DNA of 27,059 bases from an uncultured Clostridia bacterium. Lineage in GTDB: Bacteria > Bacillota > Clostridia > Christensenellales > Aristaeellaceae. The notes under the pieces are model-generated. The model made no database searches. It was not told where the DNA came from and saw only the letters and a program-made list of their open reading frames with translations. Below, in pieces: positions 8,423 to 14,427 of this stretch. The stretch lies in NCBI GenBank assembly GCA_934663625.1, contig CAKUKP010000038.1, forward strand, positions 1 through 27,059, given 5' to 3'. The translations under genes and the position numbers were made by a program. Within the stretch, counting starts at the first letter, position 1, and each line of letters opens with the position of its first letter.

Positions 8423-8512
8423 TCAGCACAAATGGCCATTACCCATGCCCGCTTGCGGTGCAAAAAAGTAATAGCTAAACAGATATGCAGTTGCGTTGTA
8501 CGTGCGCTGCAT
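8423..8512 (-). CDS. Aromatic leader peptide of the aro operon (29 codons)
   Basis: A short ORF starting at ATG 8512 with AAAGGA 9 bases upstream and ending at TGA 8425-8423. It begins MQRTYNATA and continues YLFSYYFF, then APQAG. In all it has four Tyr and three Phe codons, six of them packed into eight codons. It begins about 30 bases downstream of a near-consensus promoter and is followed by a strong stem-loop and aroF. This arrangement matches known amino-acid-operon leader peptides such as pheL, in which stalling at scarce charged tRNA controls a downstream terminator. I infer the same here. The GGGCATGGG segment just after the aromatic run can partly pair with the stem-loop's loop region. 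Confidence 0.75.
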   Translation of the reverse strand: MQRTYNATAYLFSYYFFAPQAGMGNGHLC

Positions 8513-8543
8513 GGTACTTATCCTTTCGAATCGATTTGTCTGC

Positions 8544-8572
8544 ATTTTAGCACGCGGCACAGCCCCTGTCAA
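8544..8572 (-). promoter_or_regulatory. Promoter of the aro operon
   Basis: A near-consensus housekeeping promoter: -35 TTGACA at 8572-8567, a 17-base spacer, and -10 TAAAAT at 8549-8544. Transcription should start near 8537, giving an untranslated leader of about 260 bases before aroF that contains the leader ORF. Confidence 0.88.
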
Positions 8573-8588
8573 GCGCCGCCGCAAGAAT

Positions 8589-8798
8589 TTACTTACTTTC
8601 CTTATCCGCCAAATACTTATGAATATTGGCAAGAACCTCGTCCGCATCCAGACCGTGCACCATGCATGCCTGTTCCAGCGATTCGTGGATGGAAGAGGGG
8701 CAGCCGATGCAATGCATACCGGCCTGCATCAGCACCATAGCGATGCCGCGATCGTAGGTGAGCATTTCGCCCATCGTGGTCTGCTTCGTGATTTCCAT
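8589..8798 (-). CDS. DUF1858-domain small redox protein
   Basis: A 69-residue protein matching the DUF1858 family (hybrid-cluster-protein-associated redox disulfide domain). It shows the typical start EITKQTTMGEML, the middle block AMVLMQAGMHCIGCP with a CxxC pair, and a helical C-terminus EVLANIHKYL. The two cysteines could form a redox disulfide or bind metal; the family's biochemical role is not settled. GGAGG precedes the ATG, and its own promoter lies just upstream. It sits immediately before the aro promoter, so read-through into the aro leader is possible. Confidence 0.85.
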   Translation of the reverse strand: MEITKQTTMGEMLTYDRGIAMVLMQAGMHCIGCPSSIHESLEQACMVHGLDADEVLANIHKYLADKESK

Positions 8799-8842
8799 GA
8801 AAACATCCTCCAGTAATTTGATAATCCGTTTTTCTGTGTTCT

Positions 8843-8870
8843 ATTATACCCGTTTTTCGCCATTTTGCAA
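8843..8870 (-). promoter_or_regulatory. Promoter of the DUF1858 gene
   Basis: The leftward strand has TTGCAA at 8870-8865, a 16-base spacer, and a perfect TATAAT at 8848-8843, about 45 bases before the start codon. Confidence 0.7.
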
Positions 8871-8891
8871 CAGAAAAATGGGGAATACAGT

Positions 8892-10244
8892 TTAATTTTT
8901 CAGGCTGTGCAGCGGCGCGGGAATTCTGCCGCCGCGATGAATGAATTCCGCCGCGGAAAAGCCGTTCAGCGCGATCACCGGCGCATGTCCCAGCAGTCCG
9001 CCGAATTCCACATGATCGCCCACCTTTTTATGGGGAACGGGGATCAGGCGCACGGCGGTGGTTTTGTTATTGATCATGCCGATTGCAGCCTCGTCCGCGA
9101 TGACGGCGGCGATGGTTTCGGCGGGCGTATCGCCCGGAATGGCGATCATATCCAGTCCGACGGAGCATACGCAGGTCATGGCTTCCAGCTTTTCAATGCA
9201 CAGCGCGCCGACCTCCGCCGCTTCGATCATGCCCGCGTCCTCGCTGAGCGGGATGAACGCGCCGGAAAGCCCGCCCACATTCGATGAAGCCATCACGCCG
9301 CCCTTCTTTACCGCATCGTTTAAAAGCGCCAGCGCCGCCGTAGTGCCGTGCGTTCCGCAGCGTTCCAGCCCCATCTCTTCCAGAATCTGCGCCACGCTGT
9401 CGCCCACCGCGGGCGTGGGCGCGAGGGACAGATCCACGATGCCGAATGGCACGTTCAGCCGGCGCGATGCTTCCAGCGCCACCAGCTGCCCCACGCGGGT
9501 GATCTGAAACGCCGTGCGCTTTACCGTTTCCGCCACTTCGTTCAAACTCGCGCCGCGCACCTTTTCCAGCGCCACCTTTACAACGCCAGGCCCGCTTACG
9601 CCCACGCTGACGGCGCAATCGCCCTCGCCGGGGCCGTGGAACGCGCCCGCCATGAAGGGATTATCCTCCACCGCGTTGCAGAATACCACCAGCTTTGCGC
9701 AGCCCAGTCCATCGCGATCCTCGGTCGCCGCCGCGGTCTGCTTTACGATATCGCCCATCAGGCGCACCGCATCCATATTGATGCCCGCGCGGGTGGAGCC
9801 GATATTGATGGAAGAACACACCAGATCGGTCTCCGCCAGCGCCTGCGGAATGGATCGAATCAGCCGCTCGTCCGCCGCCGTCATCGCCTTGTGTACCAGC
9901 GCGGAATAGCCGCCGATGAAATTCACGCCGACGTTCTTCGCCGCCGCGTCCATCGCGCGCGCCACGATTTCGGGATGCGCAACGCCGCCGGTGATCAGCG
10001 CCGCGGGCGTAACCGATATGCGCTTATGCACGATCGGCACGCCGTATTCGCGCTCGATCGCGCAGCCGGTTTCCACCAGATGCGCCGCCTGTTTTGAAAT
10101 GCGGTCGTACACGCGGGTATACAGCTTCTGTTCATCATCGGTTACGCATTCCAGCAGCGATATGCCCATCGTAATCGTGCGCACATCCAGCTTCTGCGAA
10201 TCGATCATCTGAAGCGTACTTAAAATATCGGAGGTGTTCAGCAC
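8892..10244 (-). CDS. UPF0210 / PFL-like family protein
   Basis: A 450-residue protein of the UPF0210 (DUF711, PFL-like fold) family. Recognisable blocks include RTITMGISLLEC near the N-terminus, INIGSTRAGINMDAVR in the middle, FHGPGEGDCAVSVGVSGPG, and SEDAGMIEAAEVGALCIEKLEAMTCVCSVGLDM cut here only for brevity at its two halves. The family is widespread in Firmicutes and archaea and nearly always follows an ACT-domain protein, as here. A glycyl-radical-like fold has been noted for the family, but I know of no proven reaction. The start is GTG 10244, with AAGGAGGG 6 bases upstream and 12 bases after the ACT gene stop. Confidence 0.88.
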   Translation of the reverse strand: MLNTSDILSTLQMIDSQKLDVRTITMGISLLECVTDDEQKLYTRVYDRISKQAAHLVETGCAIEREYGVPIVHKRISVTPAALITGGVAHPEIVARAMDAAAKNVGVNFIGGYSALVHKAMTAADERLIRSIPQALAETDLVCSSINIGSTRAGINMDAVRLMGDIVKQTAAATEDRDGLGCAKLVVFCNAVEDNPFMAGAFHGPGEGDCAVSVGVSGPGVVKVALEKVRGASLNEVAETVKRTAFQITRVGQLVALEASRRLNVPFGIVDLSLAPTPAVGDSVAQILEEMGLERCGTHGTTAALALLNDAVKKGGVMASSNVGGLSGAFIPLSEDAGMIEAAEVGALCIEKLEAMTCVCSVGLDMIAIPGDTPAETIAAVIADEAAIGMINNKTTAVRLIPVPHKKVGDHVEFGGLLGHAPVIALNGFSAAEFIHRGGRIPAPLHSLKN

Positions 10245-10256
10245 GGCGATCCCTCC

Positions 10257-10538
10257 TTATACATGATGCATGGCGTCGAAGATTTCGCAGCGCTGAATGC
10301 GAATCTGAATGTTCAGCCGCTCGCCCAGCGAATCCAGCTCGCGGGACAGCGCATCGAAATCCGCGTCCCTGCCGGTAATATCCGTCACCATGATCATATT
10401 GAACAGACCGGATGTGATGGTCTGCGAAATGTCCAGAATATTCACTTCGTGCTCATACAGTATCTTGGTAACGCGCGCGATGATGCCCTTCTGATCCGCG
10501 CCCAGCACGCTGACGACCGCCTTTTTCATTTCATTCAT
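10257..10538 (-). CDS. ACT domain-containing protein (UPF0237)
   Basis: A 93-residue single-unit ACT protein: AVVSVLGADQKGIIARVTKILYEHEVNILDISQTI is the ligand-binding half, read here as two joined segments, and the second half carries FNMIMVTDITG. It belongs to the UPF0237 / GcvR-like group. ACT domains bind amino acids and act as sensors, so it may regulate or sense for the UPF0210 protein encoded 12 bases downstream; that partnership is inferred from the conserved gene pair. AGGAAGGGG precedes the ATG, and a promoter lies just upstream. Confidence 0.88.
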   Translation of the reverse strand: MNEMKKAVVSVLGADQKGIIARVTKILYEHEVNILDISQTITSGLFNMIMVTDITGRDADFDALSRELDSLGERLNIQIRIQRCEIFDAMHHV

Positions 10539-10562
10539 AACAATGCCCCTTCCTGTGCTTCT

Positions 10563-10590
10563 ATTGTAACATCATCCGCCCGTTTTGCAA
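10563..10590 (-). promoter_or_regulatory. Promoter of the ACT-UPF0210 operon
   Basis: The leftward strand has TTGCAA at 10590-10585, a 16-base spacer, and TACAAT at 10568-10563, about 25 bases before the ATG. It has the same -35 and spacer as the DUF1858 promoter. Confidence 0.7.
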
Positions 10591-10631
10591 TGAACGGACA
10601 GTTAAACTGTGATCATTTTTTCGCAACCCCC

Positions 10632-10661
10632 TTGCCCGCGCATCCCGATCTGGGGTATAAT
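10632..10661 (+). promoter_or_regulatory. Promoter of rimM-trmD
   Basis: A perfect TATAAT at 10656-10661 stands 33 bases before the rimM ATG. A weak -35 (TTGCCC) lies at 10632-10637 with an 18-base spacer. It is divergent from the ACT-UPF0210 promoter. Confidence 0.65.
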
Positions 10662-10693
10662 GCATCTATACGCAATCCGGAGGATGATTGAAT

Positions 10694-11221
10694 ATGCAGG
10701 ATTATCTGTTAATCGGTGAAATTACAAAGCCGCAGGGCGTGCACGGCGAATTGAAGCTGCGCCCGTTCACCTGCGATCCCGATCGCTTCAACGATCTTAC
10801 GCAGGCGTTCGTTCTGGAGAACGACGCCTATCGTCCGGTGCAGATCGCGGTGCGTTCCGTGGGCGCGGACAGCGTTTTTCTGCGCATGGAAGGCGTTGAA
10901 ACGCGCGACGACGCGGAAAAAATGCGCGGCACGAAGCTGTACATCGATCGCGCGCACGCGGTGGAGCTGGACGAGGATTCCACGTTCATCTGCGATCTGA
11001 TCGGTCTGCGCGGCGTTCTGACGGACGGCGGTGAAATCGGCAAAATCACCGATGTGCTGCAGCCCAGTGCCAACGATGTATACGTATTCAACGGTCCGCG
11101 CGGCGAAGTTCTGGTTCCGGCGCTGAAGAGCGTGGTCGTTCGGGTGGATCTTGCGGCGGGCACGATTCTGCTGGACAGCGCCCGCATGGCGGAGGTCGCG
11201 GTATATTCCGATGAAGATTAA
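10694..11221 (+). CDS. rimM: Ribosome maturation factor RimM
   Basis: A 175-residue RimM, which binds ribosomal protein S19 and helps assemble the 30S head, including 16S rRNA processing. The N-terminal RimM domain begins LLIGEITKPQGVHGELKLRP. The C-terminal PRC-barrel part shows DLIGLRGVLTDGGEIGKI and DVYVFNGPRGEVLVPA. GGAGG at 10679-10683 lies 10 bases before ATG 10694; a TTG at 10688 is in frame but only 4 bases from the site, so I prefer the ATG. The gene overlaps trmD by 11 bases. The usual partners rpsP and the KH-domain gene are not upstream, since the gene has its own promoter after a divergent operon. Confidence 0.95.
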   Translation: MQDYLLIGEITKPQGVHGELKLRPFTCDPDRFNDLTQAFVLENDAYRPVQIAVRSVGADSVFLRMEGVETRDDAEKMRGTKLYIDRAHAVELDEDSTFICDLIGLRGVLTDGGEIGKITDVLQPSANDVYVFNGPRGEVLVPALKSVVVRVDLAAGTILLDSARMAEVAVYSDED

Positions 11222-12320
11222 AATCCTTACGCTGTTTCCCGAAATGATCGCGCCCGTGATTCACCAGAGCATTCTGGGCCGCGCGATTCAGGCGGGGTAT
11301 ATCGATGTGGAAATCGTGAACATCCGCGAATATTCCCAGAACAAGCACAAAAACACCGATGATTATCCGTTCGGCGGCGGTGCGGGCATGGTGATGACGC
11401 CGCAGCCCGTGATGGACGCGATTCGCGATCACGCGGACGCGGATACGCGCAGAATCTATATGTCGCCGCGCGGGCGCGTATTTACGCAGAAGATCGCCGA
11501 GGAATATGCGAAATACGATTCGCTCCTGTTTCTGTGCGGCCATTACGAGGGCGTGGATCAGCGCGCGCTGGATGCGTGCATCGATGAAGAACTGTCCATC
11601 GGCGATTATGTGCTGACCGGCGGCGAGCTTGGCGCGCTGGTGGCGATCGACGCGGTATCGCGGCTGATTCCCGGCGTGCTTGGCAGCGAAGAATCCAGCG
11701 CGGATGAAAGCTTTACGATGGGGCTGCTGGAATACCCGCAGTACACGCGCCCCGCGGAATATGAAGGGATGCGCGTGCCGGACGTGCTTCTGGGCGGCAA
11801 CCATCGCGATATCTGCGCCTGGCGGCGCGAGGAAGCGCTGAAGATCACCCGCGAACGCCGCCCCGATCTGTTCGCCAGCGCGAATCTGACTGAGGATGAC
11901 CGCGAAAGGCTGCGGAAATTCGATGTGGCGGATGATCTGATTCGGAAGCTTGCCGAACGCGGCGTGCACGCCGAACGGCTGGATATGTTCGAAGAAGCCG
12001 CCTACGCAAAGACATGGTTTGCACGCTTCGTGCCCGAAGAAAACCGCGCCGCCGTAAAAAAGCTCTGTTTTTCCGGACGGCGGCACATCGGCTATCTGTA
12101 TCAGGCGTTTGAAGCGGGCTATGCACCCGGTATGCGCGATGAGAACGCCCTCGATGGCGTATCCGGCGCAGCGGTGCTCTACTTAAACCGCGAAGGCGTG
12201 GCATTGCGCATCGACCGCGCCGAAGCCGTAGATCAGCTTCCCCGCTTTGCGCTGCTCACCGCGCAGGATATGGCATGGACGATCGCCGTATCCAATAAGG
12301 GCGCGATTTATCGCGGGTAA
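11211..12320 (+). CDS. trmD: tRNA (guanine-N1)-methyltransferase TrmD with C-terminal extension
   Basis: Residues 1-235 are a complete TrmD, the SAM-dependent knotted enzyme that makes m1G37 in tRNAs and prevents frameshifting. Key blocks are ILTLFPEM, FGGGAGMVM, FLCGHYEGVDQR, the knot motif GDYVLTGGEL (131-140), IPGVLGSEESSADESF, and the end block NHRDICAWRREEAL. TrmD is normally about 240 residues; this one has 369. The extra 135 residues hold a helical part (VADDLIRKLAERG) and a block with WFARFVPEENR and AQDMAWTIAVSNKGAIYR. The extension vaguely resembles DUF4275-like proteins, but I am not sure. ATG 11211 overlaps rimM; an earlier in-frame ATG at 11151 lies inside rimM without conserved sequence. 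Confidence 0.93.
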   Translation: MKIKILTLFPEMIAPVIHQSILGRAIQAGYIDVEIVNIREYSQNKHKNTDDYPFGGGAGMVMTPQPVMDAIRDHADADTRRIYMSPRGRVFTQKIAEEYAKYDSLLFLCGHYEGVDQRALDACIDEELSIGDYVLTGGELGALVAIDAVSRLIPGVLGSEESSADESFTMGLLEYPQYTRPAEYEGMRVPDVLLGGNHRDICAWRREEALKITRERRPDLFASANLTEDDRERLRKFDVADDLIRKLAERGVHAERLDMFEEAAYAKTWFARFVPEENRAAVKKLCFSGRRHIGYLYQAFEAGYAPGMRDENALDGVSGAAVLYLNREGVALRIDRAEAVDQLPRFALLTAQDMAWTIAVSNKGAIYRG

Positions 12321-12332
12321 ACCGAATATATA

Positions 12333-12369
12333 AAGCGCCCGCATCGCCGGTTTGACGATGCGGGCGCTT
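12333..12369. terminator. Terminator between trmD and the membrane coiled-coil gene
   Basis: A 14-bp perfect stem (12333-12346 with 12356-12369) encloses a 9-base loop in the gap between two convergent genes. The flanks are T-poor on the + strand (TTCGCTC) and moderate on the other strand, so it is a strong hairpin with weak U-tracts. Confidence 0.65.
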
Positions 12370-12384
12370 CGCTCTGGTGCTATA

Positions 12385-13425
12385 TTACGGATTGCGCAGA
12401 AGCCAGGTGCTCATGCCCTTTTCGCGCTGCTCCACATACTGGTTGTGCGCCGCCGTGGATAGTATGCGCCGAATTTCCTCGCGCTGCTTGTTCGCCGCAG
12501 CCGCGCTGTCCAGAACGCTGTCCCGCAGGCTGGACACCCCATCGGAAACACGACCGACATCGCTCTGCAATCCAGCGATTTTTGCCTGCAGCGATGTATC
12601 CATTTGCCGGATGCTGTTATTGGTATCCGAAAGCAATTGGCACATGGTGCTCTGGCTCGCCATGAGCTTGCCCAGTCCTATTTCCATCGCGGTCTTTAAT
12701 TGCTGAATTCCATTGCAGATCTTCTCGGTACGAATGTCGTTGTAATACATCGCATATGCGCCGTCCGCGCCCTCCAGCACATTGCACACGCCAACGTCAA
12801 GGTATTCGTAAATCTGTGTTACCGCAACCATGGATCGGAATTTCTCATGGACGATATTTCGATCGTACAGCCTTTTCAATTCCTCCCGGATGCGTTCGCC
12901 GGTCTGCTCATTTTCAGTGATTACAGCCCACAGTTCTTCCCGTATGATCTTGTTCTTTTCTTCCTTTAATTCGATGGCTTTGATTTCCTGATTGTGTTTT
13001 TGCTTATCGCTTTCATATTGCGGTCGTGCAGCCTCCTCCGCTGCGTTCAACTTTTTCCAATAAGCTCTCTCATTGGTTGATTTCACATTATTTTTGATAA
13101 TTCTTACTGCTATGAAGAATGCAGCAATTCCACTTCCGATTCCAACAAAGCCAGACTGACTGATTGCAGTCATCAGCAACAGCACAACCACCCCCACAAC
13201 GGCGGCTCCAATTTTGACTAGCCACCCGCCTGCTCCATATTCCAAATCTAACTCTTTCTGTTCAGGTTTTTTAAAATGCATCGCCGGCGGAGCCGGTTTC
13301 GGCAATTTTTCCGGTATCGCATTCAACTGTCTTCGCAGCGCATCCGACGTTTCATTGCAGGCATACAGCGCGGCTTCCCCATCGCACACAGCCTTCAAAT
13401 ATTCCATTAACTGCGGCTTGTCCAT
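12385..13425 (-). CDS. Hypothetical membrane protein with coiled coils
   Basis: I recognise no named family, though similar uncharacterised proteins occur in Firmicutes. From ATG 13425 it has 346 residues. The order is: an N-terminal soluble part with a Pro-rich stretch (EKLPKPAPP), two adjacent membrane segments at about 69-89 and 92-110, a charged coiled-coil region at about 115-190, a conserved block FRSMVAVTQIYEYLDVG followed by GADGAYAMYYNDIR, and a long C-terminal coiled coil with QMDTSLQAKIAGLQSDVG. The start is chosen because GGAAGGGG lies 9 bases upstream; an ATG at 13473 is only 10 bases after the -10 box. The gene is divergent from an XRE regulator and looks more AT-rich than its neighbours, suggesting acquisition. 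Confidence 0.72.
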   Translation of the reverse strand: MDKPQLMEYLKAVCDGEAALYACNETSDALRRQLNAIPEKLPKPAPPAMHFKKPEQKELDLEYGAGGWLVKIGAAVVGVVVLLLMTAISQSGFVGIGSGIAAFFIAVRIIKNNVKSTNERAYWKKLNAAEEAARPQYESDKQKHNQEIKAIELKEEKNKIIREELWAVITENEQTGERIREELKRLYDRNIVHEKFRSMVAVTQIYEYLDVGVCNVLEGADGAYAMYYNDIRTEKICNGIQQLKTAMEIGLGKLMASQSTMCQLLSDTNNSIRQMDTSLQAKIAGLQSDVGRVSDGVSSLRDSVLDSAAAANKQREEIRRILSTAAHNQYVEQREKGMSTWLLRNP

Positions 13426-13483
13426 CAAAATTTCCCCTTCCAATTCTTCCATTTGTTGAATAGTATTCACCATTTCATTCCAA

Positions 13484-13512
13484 ATTATATCACATAATCG
13501 TAATGTTGTAAA
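13484..13512 (-). promoter_or_regulatory. Promoter of the membrane coiled-coil gene
   Basis: The leftward strand has TTTACA at 13512-13507, a 17-base spacer, and TATAAT at 13489-13484 with an upstream TG (extended -10). Its position supports translation from ATG 13425 rather than 13473. Confidence 0.82.
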
Positions 13513-13525
13513 TACTGTTCAACAT
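13492..13525. promoter_or_regulatory. Candidate operator dyads between the divergent genes
   Basis: Two overlapping inverted repeats lie here. ACATAATCGTAATGT (13492-13506) fills the promoter spacer, and ATGTTG-N11-CAACAT (13503-13508 with 13520-13525) covers the -35 box and the XRE leader. The ACAT/ATGT element occurs three times. These are natural sites for the XRE protein encoded next to them; binding is inferred. Confidence 0.5.
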
Positions 13526-13541
13526 ATTTCAGGAGGACGTC

Positions 13542-13784
13542 ATGTTCAAAATCAAAGCGCCGGACGGGCGCAATAATCTCTGCGGCGCGCGCATCGCGGA
13601 AATTCGCAAGGCGCAAAAGCTTTCGCAGCGCAAGCTCGCCGCCAAAATGCAGCTGCTGGGCTACGATGTGGATCATTATTTCATCCGCCGCGTAGAAAAC
13701 GGCGAACGCTTCGTAACCGATGTAGATTTGAAGATTTTCTGCGAATCGCTGAACGTTCACATCACCGATCTGCTGGATTTTTAG
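13542..13784 (+). CDS. XRE-family helix-turn-helix regulator
   Basis: An 80-residue protein that is almost entirely one Cro/C1-type HTH domain. The region ARIAEIRKAQKLSQRKLAAKM contains helices 1-2, here shortened to its core KLSQRKLAAKM; VDHYFIRRVENGERFVTDVD is the recognition-helix region; and LKIFCESLNVHITDLLDF is the closing helix. AGGAGG precedes the ATG. With no effector domain, it is probably a simple repressor, likely of itself and of the divergently transcribed membrane protein. It interrupts the normal trmD-rplS order. Confidence 0.88.
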   Translation: MFKIKAPDGRNNLCGARIAEIRKAQKLSQRKLAAKMQLLGYDVDHYFIRRVENGERFVTDVDLKIFCESLNVHITDLLDF

Positions 13785-13886
13785 CGCATTGCGAGTTCAT
13801 CATTCAAAACAATTTCCGCCGCACAGGTCGCAGTGCCCGACAATCCCCCCCGCACCGGCGCGTGGCAGGTTTAACACAAAAATGTC

Positions 13887-13915
13887 TTGTATCGTATAGG
13901 GGATTCTGGTATAAT
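13887..13915 (+). promoter_or_regulatory. Promoter of rplS
   Basis: TTGTAT at 13887-13892, a 17-base spacer, and TATAAT at 13910-13915 with TGG just before it (extended -10). It gives rplS a promoter separate from rimM-trmD. Confidence 0.85.
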
Positions 13916-13921
13916 AGTTCT

Positions 13922-13988
13922 GTTATATCGGACGGTCCTCTGCCGCAGGCCGGTTATGAACGTCCTTGTGAGGAAGGAGGAAATCCCC
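13922..13988 (+). promoter_or_regulatory. Structured rplS (L19) mRNA leader
   Basis: The 67-base leader can fold: GGACG (13930-13934) with CGTCC (13961-13965), enclosing CTG-CCG-CAG (13940-13948). A competing pairing joins CCT (13964-13966) with AGG (13971-13973) close to the GGAGG site at 13976-13980. Firmicutes often have an L19 leader with autogenous control; I infer the same here without a covariance match. Confidence 0.45.
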
Positions 13989-14333
13989 ATGAATGAGATC
14001 ATCCGTTCCATCGAGAGCGCCCAGCTCAAGGCCAACATCCCCGCGTTCGCAATCGGCGATACCGTGCGCGTACAGGTTAAGGTTGTTGAAGGTTCCCGCG
14101 AACGTCTTCAGGCGTTCGAAGGCGTTGTGATCGCCCGCCGCAATGGTTCCGTCCGCGAAACGTTCACCGTTCGCCGCACTTCCTATGGCGTAGGCGTAGA
14201 GCGCACGTTCCCGCTGCACAGCCCCCGCGTTGACAGCATTACGGTTGTTCGTCGCGGTAAGGTACGTCGTGCGAAGCTGTACTATCTGCGCGGCCTCAGC
14301 GGCAAAGCAGCCAAGGTTAAGGAAAGAACCTGA
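13989..14333 (+). CDS. rplS: 50S ribosomal protein L19
   Basis: L19 of 114 residues, at the 30S-50S interface. The frame shows FAIGDTVRVQVKVVEG, the motif FEGVVIARRNGSVRETFTVR, GVGVERTFPLHSPRVD, and a basic tail RRGKVRRAKLYYLRG. ATG 13989 has AAGGAGG 8 bases upstream; a longer open frame to 13887 runs back through the promoter and leader and is not real. It is followed by a strong terminator, so it forms a single-gene unit between its own promoter and ylqF. Confidence 0.97.
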   Translation: MNEIIRSIESAQLKANIPAFAIGDTVRVQVKVVEGSRERLQAFEGVVIARRNGSVRETFTVRRTSYGVGVERTFPLHSPRVDSITVVRRGKVRRAKLYYLRGLSGKAAKVKERT

Positions 14334-14348
14334 TTTTCCGGCCGGAAT

Positions 14349-14380
14349 CGAGAACCACCCTTGTGCGGTTCTCGTTTTTA
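14349..14380 (+). terminator. Rho-independent terminator after rplS
   Basis: CGAGAACC (14349-14356) pairs with GGTTCTCG (14367-14374) around a 10-base loop and is followed by TTTTTA. This is the clearest intrinsic terminator in the window. Confidence 0.92.
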
Positions 14381-14410
14381 TTTACATAGAAATACTTTAC
14401 ATAGAAATAC
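14381..14410 (+). repeat. Tandem duplication of a 15-bp unit
   Basis: TTTACATAGAAATAC occurs twice without a gap, at 14381-14395 and 14396-14410, between the rplS terminator and the ylqF ribosome binding site. A recent slippage duplication is the simplest explanation. Confidence 0.9.
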
Positions 14411-14427
14411 ATCAAAGGAATGAAGCT

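Noticed and set aside
8280..8540. T-box riboswitch in the aro leader
   Set aside because: The conserved T-box sequence of the AGGGTGGNACCGCG type and a Stem I specifier arrangement were not found; the Tyr/Phe leader ORF explains the region better.
8855..8890. Hairpin CCATTTT/AAAATGG as terminator of the UPF0210 gene
   Set aside because: The stem is only 7 bp, A-T rich and overlaps the -35 region of the DUF1858 promoter; evidence for termination is too weak.
13426..13473. ATG 13473 as start of the membrane coiled-coil protein
   Set aside because: It lies about 10 bases after the -10 box and lacks a ribosome binding site; ATG 13425 has GGAAGGGG at good spacing.
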